Notes: generated from the sequence alone by a model not told the origin. 7,536 nt of DNA from Moraxellaceae bacterium (GCA_002401525.1 NVTH01000033.1:13264-20799), one strand, 5' to 3'. Positions 1-6,649 are shown, counted from the first letter of the stretch. Program-made: numbers and translations.

Positions 1-725
1 CGCTTGTCGCGCCAGGTATTAAAATCACCCGCCAAGATGATCGGGCCGTCGTGTTCCGCTAACAGTGACAGCACACCGACTAACTGATTTCGAAATTCAG
101 TCAGCCCCCAAGTAAAATTAATGGCGTGAATATTTCCCACCAAAAGATTTTTTTCACGGTCCAGTATCGGATATTCAGTGACCAAGGCCGTTTTGGGGGT
201 TCGAATCAAAGGCTCTTTATGCCGAAAACCACAACGACGCACCGACGCTACATTCGAGGCAGTGAGTACCCCCGTAGTAACATTTTCATTGGAGAATCCA
301 TGCGTCACGTCCCAACTCATGGATTGGTGCAAGCTGTCAAACAATTCATCGGAAATAATCGCTTCTTGGATTAAGATTAAGTCAGCATCTTTCGAAAAAT
401 CCACTAAGTCGCTTTTCCAATCAGATTTTTTCCCTTTAAAAAGATTCCAATTCAAAATCTTAATTTCGTCAGCATCAACCGCTCTGGAACTACTGTGCAA
501 AGTTTTTTTCTCGCTTTTTAAAAATTGACCCAACTTACAATCTGCTATCTTCATCACCGCCTGATCTCGGGCAGAGATCAACGAGGACTTCGAGCCCAAC
601 GACGTACACGCGGTTGGAAACGACACAACAGATACCACTAATAATAGCGCTCGTAATAAATTCAGCGCCGAACTACGTCTCAACAACAATTTCAACAACA
701 ACCTCAACAACCACCTCAACAACAC
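1..725 (-). CDS. EEP-family hydrolase, exported or lipoprotein-like, 3' part missing
   Basis: Endonuclease/exonuclease/phosphatase superfamily protein (metal-dependent phosphoesterase fold; the substrate cannot be told from sequence). The reading frame is open from 725 to the left edge (241 codons). Family motifs, numbered from the codon at 725: ILNWNLFKG near 90-98, the metal-binding Glu in LILIQEA at 121, TGVLTAS near 151-157, NIHAIN at 198-203 and LAGDFNTW at 231-238. The C-terminal part with the usual SDH motif lies outside the window. The N terminus is a Leu/Arg-rich stretch, then a hydrophobic segment at about 23-40 ending PTAC; this is an export signal, and Cys40 could be a lipoprotein cysteine although Pro at -3 is a poor lipobox. 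No ATG occurs before the signal, so the start must be GTG (725) or one of several TTG codons (722, 710, 707, 695). AGG-type ribosome sites precede the TTGs at 707 and 695. Family call is firm; the exact start is not. Confidence 0.85.
   Translation of the reverse strand, partial: MLLRWLLRLLLKLLLRRSSALNLLRALLLVVSVVSFPTACTSLGSKSSLISARDQAVMKIADCKLGQFLKSEKKTLHSSSRAVDADEIKILNWNLFKGKKSDWKSDLVDFSKDADLILIQEAIISDELFDSLHQSMSWDVTHGFSNENVTTGVLTASNVASVRRCGFRHKEPLIRTPKTALVTEYPILDREKNLLVGNIHAINFTWGLTEFRNQLVGVLSLLAEHDGPIILAGDFNTWRDK
678..725. repeat. 12-bp tandem repeat, four imperfect units
   Basis: Four consecutive 12-bp units lie at 678-689, 690-701, 702-713 and 714-725, each close to CCTCAACAACAA on the plus strand. 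Read on the minus strand, each unit encodes roughly Leu-Leu-Leu-Arg/Lys, forming the basic and leucine-rich start of the EEP protein. Each unit also carries an AGG followed by TTG codons, so each resembles a ribosome site plus a start codon. The unit length is a multiple of three, so gain or loss of units keeps the frame. Confidence 0.75.
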
Positions 726-778
726 GCTACTACCATCGCTTTAACTGCAGCGAACTATAATCGCTATCAACTGAAGGA

Positions 779-855
779 TTAAACTAGAAATTTCAGTGAG
801 TTTTCGATACGCCTCGCTGACCACCCACCCATCGGTTGGTAATTTCTAGATTTAA
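779..855. repeat. Long inverted repeat folding as a three-way junction
   Basis: Outer stem: TTAAACTAGAAATT (779-792) pairs with 841-855 (AATTTCTAG, a bulged A850, then TTTAA), 14 pairs with one bulge. Inside are two arms. Arm 1 is TCAGTGAG (793-800) with CTCGCTGA (813-820), fully paired on the plus strand if one G-U is allowed, with a 12-nt loop. Arm 2 is about 820-826 with GGTTGGT (834-840), with one mismatch; A820 is shared between the arms. No T-run follows on either strand, so this is not an ordinary terminator. It could be a structured RNA leader of the minus-strand gene, a small RNA, or a small miniature-transposon-like insertion. The pairing is read directly; the role is unknown. Confidence 0.7.
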
Positions 856-870
856 AAGTCTACTACTAAA

Positions 871-898
871 AATATAAGATCACTGCGACAAACTTCAA
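871..898 (-). promoter_or_regulatory. Candidate sigma-70 promoter for the EEP gene
   Basis: On the minus strand a TTGAAG (898-893) is followed after 16 nt by TATATT (876-871), matching four and five of six consensus positions. A transcript would start near 864, immediately before the three-way-junction element, which would then form the first part of a leader of about 140 nt. Inferred from motif matches only. Confidence 0.4.
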
Positions 899-1109
899 CT
901 CCATAGGTCGGCTAAATGCACAGATTCAGAATATAAGTAAACAATCCGAGCCTTAGGCAACTTATGGACCCATTCACAAGTCATCCTATAAGCTTAGCAG
1001 CCTCTCCTAATCACGCTTTACCTCTGCCATTCCTCATCCCCCGCTTTAATTACCAACGGGACAGACTCGACTTTTTGATTTTTTAGCCCCCTTCTAGCCT
1101 TATAAAAGC

Positions 1110-1137
1110 TTGTTTTTTAAAGGCATGCTCTTATAGT
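1110..1137 (+). promoter_or_regulatory. Candidate promoter upstream of cls
   Basis: TTGTTT (1110-1115), a 16-nt spacer and TATAGT (1132-1137) resemble a weak sigma-70 promoter. The TATAGT lies in the first copy of the 19-bp direct repeat, so a second -10-like box exists at 1166-1171, though without a well-spaced -35. Weak evidence. Confidence 0.3.
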
Positions 1138-1183
1138 TGTGGAGCTTTTGTAGTTATAGAACGTTTATAGTTGTGGAGCTTTT
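1131..1183 (+). repeat. 19-bp direct repeat, period 34 bp
   Basis: TTATAGTTGTGGAGCTTTT occurs exactly at 1131-1149 and again at 1165-1183. A shorter related piece (TAGTTATAG) lies between them. The 34-bp period is about three helical turns, so two proteins bound here would face the same side of the DNA. It could be a duplicated operator or a local duplication. Confidence 0.7.
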
Positions 1184-1214
1184 TCTATTCCACTTGAGTG
1201 GGCGCAATACTGCC

Positions 1215-1250
1215 GGTGATCCAAGCGCTTCACCGCTTTGAGTCATCACC
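1215..1250 (+). promoter_or_regulatory. Hairpin in the cls leader
   Basis: GGTGAT (1215-1220) pairs with ATCACC (1245-1250), and AAGCG (1223-1227) with CGCTT (1234-1238), separated by small internal unpaired bases and a 6-nt loop. It ends about 50 bp before the cls start and has no T-run, so it is more likely a leader RNA structure or a protein site than a terminator. Confidence 0.4.
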
Positions 1251-1292
1251 CATTAAACCTTCCCATCGAAACCCTTGGTTAAGGCCTCTAAT

Positions 1293-1304
1293 AAGGACAT
1301 TATG
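1293..1304 (+). promoter_or_regulatory. Ribosome binding site deciding the cls start
   Basis: AAGGA (1293-1297) lies 4 nt before the ATG at 1302. A longer in-frame opening from TTG at 1275 would add nine residues without a ribosome site. The protein from 1302 (MELLIDF) begins right at its first membrane segment, as is usual for cardiolipin synthases. Confidence 0.6.
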
Positions 1305-2858
1305 GAATTATTGATAGACTTTATTATTGTCGCAGTCTATGTATTGGCATCGATCGCAGCCATTCACGCCGTCCTTCATACCCGCACAGCACAAGGGTCT
1401 ATCGCCTGGTTAGTTTCTTTGATTACCCTGCCATTCTTAAGTTTACCGCTCTATTTAATATTTGGACCTCGTAAAATCCAGGGCTATATCAAAGCCCGAA
1501 GAGCCGGCGACCTTGAAATCAATCACTTGGCCAGAATCCTTCTTGAGCGCAGCAATGCCTTCAAGAGCACACTTAAGATTCATCAAGAAAGCATCAAGGT
1601 GACCGAGGATTTAGCAAAACTTCCGTTTACTCATCACAATGAGGTCAATCTGCTAATTGATGGTCCACAGTCCTTCAATCGCTTCTTCGAAGCCATTGAA
1701 GCCGCCGAACATTATGTATTGGTGCAGTTTTACATCGTTCGCGACGACGCCACTGGGCAAAAGTTTAAAGATGCACTACTGAAAAAAGTTCGCCAGGGCG
1801 TCAAGGTTTACCTACTTTACGACAGTATTGGCAGTTACGAATTATCCAGCGATTACATTAACGCCCTGAAGCTAGGGGGAATCGAGGTTCATGGTTTTAA
1901 CGACACCTCCCTTAGAAACAATCGCTACCTAATCAACTTTCGAAATCATCGGAAAATTTTGGTGGTCGATGGTAAAACAGCGTTTGTGGGTGGGCTGAAC
2001 ATTGGCAATGAATACATGGGCCAAGATCCAAAATTCACTACTTGGAGGGACACCCATGCCGAATTTAGCGGGCCTTGTGTGCAATCTGTACAAATGGTGT
2101 TTATTGAAGACTGGTATTGGGTCACTCAGGATTTACCCCAGCTCAACTGGCATCCAACTGCCGCAGAGGGCATTAAAAGAAACCCTCTTCGAGACGACAC
2201 TCTAGACAACGCCCAAGACGACACCTCGAACCACAGCCTAAGCAGTGACTCGGACAACAGCTTAGACAGCGCCGCAAAATCCGATAATGAGCGACCCAGC
2301 TCGGTCGCCAACAAGGATGTATTAGTCTTGGCCACAGGGCCTGCGGATACTCTGGAATCAGGCACTTTATTCTTTCTTCAGCTGGTGAATAGTGCGAAAA
2401 GCCGATTGTGGATCGCCACCCCTTATTTTGTCCCTGACATTCAACTCATCAGCGCCCTGCAGTTAGCCGCGCTGCGAGGCGTCGATGTGCGTATATTGCT
2501 GCCCAAAAAATCAGACAATTTGTTAATGCACCTCACTAGTTACGCCACCATGAATGAGACCGCTAAAGCTGGCATTAAGTTTTATCACTATTTGCCGGGG
2601 TTTATGCACCAAAAAGTGCTGCTCATCGACAAGGACATCACCGCAATCGGCACGGCCAATTTTGGAAACCGTTCATTTCGATTAAACTTTGAATTAACCA
2701 TGTTGATTGCGGGGAAAAATATTGCAAAAGACGTGGAAACAATGCTTCGCAGCGATTTCGCTCAATCCAAACTGCTCAATGCCGCCGATTATGAGGTGCT
2801 GCCATTTTTATCAAAGCTGCTGATTCAATTAGCTAGACTTTCTTCCCCGGTACAATAG
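1302..2858 (+). CDS. cls: Cardiolipin synthase (phospholipase D superfamily)
   Basis: Membrane enzyme that joins two phosphatidylglycerols into cardiolipin and glycerol. The 518-residue protein has two N-terminal membrane segments (about 5-25 and 32-54), then two phospholipase D domains, each with the HxKxxxxD motif: His216/Lys218/Asp223, followed by FVGGLNIG, and His436/Lys438/Asp443, followed by IGTANFGNRS. Both catalytic sites look intact. E. coli ClsA is 486 residues; the excess sits largely in a hydrophilic Ser/Asp/Asn-rich linker at about 290-338 between the two domains. The next gene is convergent and only 40 bp away, so cls appears to be transcribed alone from the upstream gene-free region. 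ClsA-type (with N-terminal membrane segments) rather than ClsB/C is inferred from architecture. Confidence 0.93.
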   Translation: MELLIDFIIVAVYVLASIAAIHAVLHTRTAQGSIAWLVSLITLPFLSLPLYLIFGPRKIQGYIKARRAGDLEINHLARILLERSNAFKSTLKIHQESIKVTEDLAKLPFTHHNEVNLLIDGPQSFNRFFEAIEAAEHYVLVQFYIVRDDATGQKFKDALLKKVRQGVKVYLLYDSIGSYELSSDYINALKLGGIEVHGFNDTSLRNNRYLINFRNHRKILVVDGKTAFVGGLNIGNEYMGQDPKFTTWRDTHAEFSGPCVQSVQMVFIEDWYWVTQDLPQLNWHPTAAEGIKRNPLRDDTLDNAQDDTSNHSLSSDSDNSLDSAAKSDNERPSSVANKDVLVLATGPADTLESGTLFFLQLVNSAKSRLWIATPYFVPDIQLISALQLAALRGVDVRILLPKKSDNLLMHLTSYATMNETAKAGIKFYHYLPGFMHQKVLLIDKDITAIGTANFGNRSFRLNFELTMLIAGKNIAKDVETMLRSDFAQSKLLNAADYEVLPFLSKLLIQLARLSSPVQ

Positions 2859-2880
2859 TCCTGGAATTACGCCCCGGACT
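2857..2880. terminator. Short hairpin between convergent genes
   Basis: AGTCC (2857-2861) pairs with GGACT (2876-2880); after one mismatch, GG (2863-2864) can pair with CC (2873-2874), leaving an 8-nt loop. It overlaps the last bases of cls and lies in the 40-bp gap between two convergent stop codons. There is no T-run on either strand, so an intrinsic terminator is doubtful; this is only the best candidate in the gap. Confidence 0.25.
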
Positions 2881-2915
2881 AAGCAGCACGGAGCAGGACT
2901 ATGCAGCACTATGCG
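2876..2915. repeat. 20-bp imperfect tandem duplication at the hydrolase gene end
   Basis: GGACTAAGCAGCAC (2876-2889) recurs 20 bp later as GGACTATGCAGCAC (2896-2909), 13 of 14 identical. The second copy includes the stop codon of the minus-strand hydrolase gene (2899-2901) and the codons for its last Ala-Ala residues. A local duplication is the simple reading. Confidence 0.55.
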
Positions 2916-4188
2916 AACCTTTACGTTTCTTCTTAGAAACAAAATGACTTGGATCTTCTAAGGCATGCACGAATCTTCTCGTTTCATCAATGTCGACGTG
3001 CTTAAACAAAAACTTTACAGCGCGCGCTTCAAGATCGAACAACACTACTTTGAACTGTAAGCGCATGCCCGTAAAAAACAGCTCTAAATCATTGTTTTCC
3101 GCATTTAAACTAATGCTTTCCTCTGGCAGCTCAAGAACGCCACCGCAATAGTTGATATCCCTTACCGTCACCGTTTGCCGAAACTGTCCTGCATCACTGC
3201 ACAGCCAAGCAGTGGATTTTTTCAATTTCAATCGAGGGCTAGTGCGTTTATCCAGATACATTTCAAACGCATCCTTGCCCACCACTAAACCAGGCACCCC
3301 CTCCAATGATTTACCACCGAAGAACCGAACCATACAGTCCAACACCGTATCCAGGTATTCGTACTGAATTAAATGATCCGCATTTTTAACCACCGCGAAT
3401 TCGCCATCAGCGCAGGCTTGCGCATATTCAGCGCTTTCGAAGGGCAAAGTAAAGTGATCAAACTCGCCTGCGAGCACCAAGGTTTTCACGGTGGGCAAAG
3501 AATCAGTTTGTCGATCCGCCAATAATCGCTGCACATTATCGCGGTAACAATGTTTTTGGAGGTCCGATAACTGAGCGATTTGTTTGCGAAATAGTTTTCG
3601 ATAACTGGCCCCAGAAACCCTCTCCGCTACCGGTTCGCCGTCCTCTTGTGCGCTCCAAAAGCGAGGGTGAAATAAATGTAATATCGTCGCATCGGCAAAG
3701 TGTTCATCACTTTCAGCAAGAATCCGCACTGATTCCTCGAGTGTTAAGCAAAACGACTTTCTGGGCTTTCTAGCGATGCCCGCTAATAACAAGCGCTCAA
3801 CTCGGTCGGGGTGCAAATAACAAAAGCGGCTCGCGACCCAGCCGCCAAGGGACATGCTAATCAGCGAAACTCGCGGAAAATCGAAATGCTCCAAAAACAG
3901 CTTCAGAATCTCAGCCATTTTATCCAGCGATAAATTGGCCACGCGCTGATCATTACTGCCTAAGGAGGGAAGGGATACAATCACCACAGGACGGTAGCGC
4001 TGCAGCGTCACCACAAATTCTCGATAATAAGAGAATTTCTGGAAATCGCCGGCAACAATCACCACTGGAGTACTGTACATGTACTCCGCTAACCCAAACG
4101 CTTTAAACTCGACCCTATAGCGACCCAGAAATACTACCCGAGGTTCATTGATTAATTCACGCCGCGAATAGGGCACATAAATACTCAT
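2899..4188 (-). CDS. Alpha/beta-hydrolase with C-terminal PilZ-like domain
   Basis: A 429-residue protein, probably cytoplasmic: no signal peptide or membrane segment is seen. Residues about 38-292 look like an alpha/beta hydrolase: nucleophile elbow SMSLGG with Ser113, an acid at Asp244 in LAGEFDHF, and a His at 272 in NADHLIQYE, giving a plausible Ser-Asp-His triad. The elbow starts with Ser where Gly is usual (GxSxG). Residues about 308-410 resemble a PilZ domain: Arg315-x3-Arg319 (KRTSPR) is the RxxxR motif, and DINYCGG at 344-350 resembles [DN]xSxxG with Asn in place of Ser. PilZ domains bind cyclic-di-GMP, so the enzyme may be controlled by that messenger. A basic tail (KKKRKG) ends it. 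GGAT upstream of the ATG at 4188 supports the start. Substrate unknown. The hydrolase fold is fairly sure; the PilZ call is moderately sure. Confidence 0.8.
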   Translation of the reverse strand: MSIYVPYSRRELINEPRVVFLGRYRVEFKAFGLAEYMYSTPVVIVAGDFQKFSYYREFVVTLQRYRPVVIVSLPSLGSNDQRVANLSLDKMAEILKLFLEHFDFPRVSLISMSLGGWVASRFCYLHPDRVERLLLAGIARKPRKSFCLTLEESVRILAESDEHFADATILHLFHPRFWSAQEDGEPVAERVSGASYRKLFRKQIAQLSDLQKHCYRDNVQRLLADRQTDSLPTVKTLVLAGEFDHFTLPFESAEYAQACADGEFAVVKNADHLIQYEYLDTVLDCMVRFFGGKSLEGVPGLVVGKDAFEMYLDKRTSPRLKLKKSTAWLCSDAGQFRQTVTVRDINYCGGVLELPEESISLNAENNDLELFFTGMRLQFKVVLFDLEARAVKFLFKHVDIDETRRFVHALEDPSHFVSKKKRKGSHSAA

Positions 4189-4326
4189 CTTTTATCCGTT
4201 AAACGTCGATAAGTACTGCACCCAACATTGATAAGAATAGATCGCTAACGACAAATAATTTAGAGCGATTGCAGCGCTGATTTCGTACCCGCGCAGTCAA
4301 TCCATTAGGACCCGGACCTGTCTTGG

Positions 4327-4381
4327 TAGAGTGGCTGGTTCAGCGCCTCTATTCACTACCACTCAATCAACTGCCACTCTA
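4327..4381 (+). repeat. 9-bp perfect inverted repeat with alternative pairing
   Basis: TAGAGTGGC (4327-4335) is the exact reverse complement of GCCACTCTA (4373-4381), with a 37-nt loop. The loop contains CCACTC (4359-4364), which can pair with GAGTGG of the left arm instead, so two exclusive hairpins are possible. It lies about 320 bp before proA; whether it is transcribed is unknown. Confidence 0.5.
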
Positions 4382-4585
4382 GCGCGTTTAAAGCGTAGAC
4401 TAGGAACGCAAGTAATACAAAATATTGGTTTTTTGCCTCTGCTCTGCGGCACTCCCCGGGCTAACAATCGTTCTCTTAGGGCCCAAACCATCAAGCGGCC
4501 ACTCAACCATGACAGCGCTTACCCCGCGCTTTTCTCGAATAATCCCACGATACAATTCTGGGCCGAAAATTTAGCCGCTATAGGG

Positions 4586-4591
4586 TATACT
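4586..4591 (+). promoter_or_regulatory. Candidate -10 box for proA
   Basis: TATACT in the context CTATAGGGTATACTCC matches five of six positions of the -10 consensus. The sequence 16-18 nt upstream (around CCGAAA) is a poor -35 box. A start about 100 nt before proA would suit this operon, but the evidence is one hexamer. Confidence 0.3.
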
Positions 4592-4702
4592 CCCCCTCGG
4601 CAGATCCGCGAGACCCTGACCCCATCAATCCGTCAGGCCAATCCACCCCCCTCGCCCCGATCCCAAGATACAGTTTGCAGCACTAGAATTTAAATGGAAT
4701 CC

Positions 4703-5959
4703 ATGGACATAAAACAGTACATGAGCCAAATCGGAGTCAACGCTAGAAAAGCCTCTCGACTCATTGGCAAAACCCCCACGGCTCAAAAGAACCAAGCCCT
4801 TTTGGCGATTGCTACGGCCCTGCAAGAAAATCGCAGCGCCGTCCTAGAAGCCAATCGCAAAGACCTAGAGCAAGGCCAACAAAAAGCCTTAAGCCCAGCG
4901 CTTATGGACCGCTTAGAGCTTACGCCGTCGCGTTTTGACTCCATGCTTGAGGGACTGCAGCAAGTCGCGACCTTAACCGACCCAATTGGTGAAATCAGCA
5001 ATTTAAGCCACCGCCCAAGCGGCATTAAGGTAGGTCAAATGCGTGTGCCCTTGGGAGTCATCGGCATCATTTACGAGTCTCGACCCAATGTCACTGTCGA
5101 GGCCGCTAGCCTCTGCCTAAAATCTGGCAACGCCTGCATATTACGCGGCGGATCTGAGGCCATTCAGTCCAACCAAGCCATTGCTCGCTGCATTAAAAGT
5201 GGCCTCGAATCAGCCGGCCTTAGCCAAGACATTGTTCAAGTCATTGAGACTACTGACCGCGCCGCAGTCGGTGAATTAATCACCCTGCCTGAATTCGTCG
5301 ATGTCATCGTTCCTCGAGGCGGAAAAGGCCTAATTGAACGCATTAGCAAAGACGCCAAGGTCCCTGTCATTAAACATTTGGATGGCATTTGTCACGTCTA
5401 CATCGATGAGCACGCCGACCTCGAAAAAGCCTTCAACATTACCCTTAATTCCAAAACGCAGCGTTATGGCACCTGTAATACTCTGGAAACACTGCTGGTT
5501 TCCGAGGCCATCGCCGCCGAGATTCTGCCTAAACTGAACCAGGCATTTGAAGAAAAGCAGGTGGAATTAAGGGGTTGCCCGCAAACCCTAAAGATATTAG
5601 CTACTATTAACAGCGCAACCGAAGAAGATTGGAACACTGAGTATTTGGCACCGATCCTTTCGATTCGCATTGTCTCGGGACTCGATGAAGCCATCGACCA
5701 CATCAACACCTACAGTTCGGCCCATACAGACAGCATCGTCACCGAGAACTACAGTCACTCCCAGCGATTTATCGCCGAAGTTGACTCAAGCTCGGTGATG
5801 ATCAACGCCTCCACTCGTTTTGCCGACGGGTTTGAATACGGCCTGGGAGCAGAAATTGGAATTTCCACGGATAAAATTCATGCCCGTGGCCCGGTGGGCT
5901 TAAACGGCTTAACTTCTCAAAAATTTATAGTATTTGGTGACGGCAATATTCGCACATAA
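4703..5959 (+). CDS. proA: Gamma-glutamyl phosphate reductase
   Basis: Second step of proline synthesis: NADPH-dependent reduction of glutamyl 5-phosphate to glutamate semialdehyde in the cytoplasm. The 418-residue length matches the family (E. coli ProA is 417). Aldehyde-dehydrogenase-type features are all present: [17 protein letters not shown] near 115-131, ILRGGSEA near 146-153, the catalytic Cys258 in [10 protein letters not shown], and the family signature [16 protein letters not shown] near 330-345. I chose ATG 4703 (MDIKQYM) because GGA lies 4 nt upstream and relatives begin similarly; ATG 4694 in the same frame would add three residues but has no ribosome site. The nadD gene follows after 19 bp, so co-transcription is likely. 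The proline partner proB is not in the window. Confidence 0.96.
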   Translation: MDIKQYMSQIGVNARKASRLIGKTPTAQKNQALLAIATALQENRSAVLEANRKDLEQGQQKALSPALMDRLELTPSRFDSMLEGLQQVATLTDPIGEISNLSHRPSGIKVGQMRVPLGVIGIIYESRPNVTVEAASLCLKSGNACILRGGSEAIQSNQAIARCIKSGLESAGLSQDIVQVIETTDRAAVGELITLPEFVDVIVPRGGKGLIERISKDAKVPVIKHLDGICHVYIDEHADLEKAFNITLNSKTQRYGTCNTLETLLVSEAIAAEILPKLNQAFEEKQVELRGCPQTLKILATINSATEEDWNTEYLAPILSIRIVSGLDEAIDHINTYSSAHTDSIVTENYSHSQRFIAEVDSSSVMINASTRFADGFEYGLGAEIGISTDKIHARGPVGLNGLTSQKFIVFGDGNIRT

Positions 5960-5978
5960 ATCAAACACAACGGATCAG

Positions 5979-6632
5979 ATGTCCCCTGCTACGGGCATAC
6001 TCGGCGGAACCTTTGACCCCATACATTTCGGTCATTTAAGAACCGCCCTGGATATCCGCCAAGGGATAGGGCTGCACGAAATTCGATTATTACCCTGCCA
6101 TATTCCGGGCCATCGGGCTTCGCCCGTTGAAAATACAGAGCATCGCTTGGAAATGATTCGCTTAGCCATTGAAGGCGAAGAAGGGTTGTTATTAGACCCC
6201 AGGGAATGTGAAAAAAATGAAATTTCCTACACGGTCAACACACTCCTGGAAATGCGCGAAGAATTGGGCAGCAACCACCCCATTTGCCTGATTATGGGCA
6301 TGGACTCCTTCTGCACCCTGCCCCACTGGCATCGCTGGCAGGAGATTCTTAAGCTCTGCAATATCATCGTCGCCCACCGTCCGGGCAGCCAATTTGGAAC
6401 CCAAGTACCCTTGAGCAGTTTGTTATCACGCTGCCGCATCAGCCACCCGAGCATGTTATTAGAACAGCCTGCCGGAGGTATTTGGATGCAACACACCACC
6501 AATATCGCAATTTCATCCACGCAAATAAGGCAACTTATTGCACAACAACGTTCGGTGCGCTATCTACTACCTGACCCGGTATGGAATCACATCCAAGAAC
6601 ACCAACTTTATCAATTTAATTCACTGAAATAA
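5979..6632 (+). CDS. nadD: Nicotinate-mononucleotide adenylyltransferase
   Basis: Joins nicotinic acid mononucleotide and ATP to form deamido-NAD, releasing pyrophosphate, in the NAD synthesis pathway. The 217-residue protein shows the nucleotidyltransferase signature GGTFDPIHFGH at 9-19 (HxGH type, His16/His19) and the second ATP-binding motif ISSTQIR at 178-184. MGMDSF near 107-112 and LPHWHRWQEI just after it are further family landmarks. Start at ATG 5979 is supported by GGAT at 5972-5975. Longer openings at TTG 5934 or GTG 5937 overlap the end of proA, lack a ribosome site and add residues foreign to the family. It sits 19 bp after proA and 17 bp before rsfS, consistent with one transcript. 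Confidence 0.95.
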   Translation: MSPATGILGGTFDPIHFGHLRTALDIRQGIGLHEIRLLPCHIPGHRASPVENTEHRLEMIRLAIEGEEGLLLDPRECEKNEISYTVNTLLEMREELGSNHPICLIMGMDSFCTLPHWHRWQEILKLCNIIVAHRPGSQFGTQVPLSSLLSRCRISHPSMLLEQPAGGIWMQHTTNIAISSTQIRQLIAQQRSVRYLLPDPVWNHIQEHQLYQFNSLK

Positions 6633-6649
6633 CAGGGCCGACTTTAGGT

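Larger units (their letters stand above)
726..1301. other. Gene-free stretch between the EEP gene and cls
   Basis: No convincing coding region on either strand: frames are short and show no family motifs. Contents, left to right: a perfect TATAAT hexamer on the plus strand (756-761) without a recognisable -35 box; the three-way-junction inverted repeat (779-855); a candidate minus-strand promoter (871-898); a featureless part (about 900-1070); AT-rich candidate promoter sequence for cls (1110-1137); a 19-bp direct repeat (1131-1183); and a hairpin (1215-1250) just ahead of the cls start. The two flanking genes are divergent, so this is a shared regulatory region. Confidence 0.7.
4189..4702. 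other. Gene-free stretch between the hydrolase-PilZ gene and proA
   Basis: The flanking genes are divergent, so promoters for both must lie here or nearby. I see a 9-bp perfect inverted repeat (4327-4335 and 4373-4381), an 8-bp palindrome CAGCGCTG (4272-4279), and a TATACT box (4586-4591). A plus-strand frame (4331-4693) opens with GTG and stops immediately before proA. It has no recognisable domain, no ribosome site and a composition unlike the neighbours, so I do not call it a gene. No terminator or RNA gene was recognised. Confidence 0.55.

Noticed and set aside
126..528. Two overlapping plus-strand frames over the left end
   Set aside because: They lie opposite the EEP gene, whose minus-strand frame carries clear family motifs; the plus frames have none.
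779..855. Integron attC site or Rho-independent terminator
   Set aside because: No attC core sites (GTTRRRY-type) and no integron genes; no T-run on either strand after the stem.
1275..1301. Nine-residue N-terminal extension of Cls from TTG 1275
   Set aside because: No ribosome site there, whereas AAGGA precedes ATG 1302 and the protein then starts at its first membrane segment.
2126..2365. Minus-strand frame inside cls
   Set aside because: Lies opposite the linker-coding part of cls; it arises from the base composition there and has no motif.
4326..4382. Possible tRNA-like fold near the GTAGAGTGGCTGGTTC segment
   Set aside because: The segment lacks an acceptor stem, anticodon arm and a proper T arm in tRNA order; only a simple inverted repeat remains.
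4331..4693. 120-codon plus-strand frame ending just before proA
   Set aside because: GTG start without a ribosome site, no recognised domain, and it overlaps the inverted repeat and likely promoter of proA. Kept only as part of the gene-free region.
5934..5978. Longer NadD start overlapping the end of proA
   Set aside because: TTG or GTG start without ribosome site; extra residues do not fit the family, and ATG 5979 has GGAT upstream.
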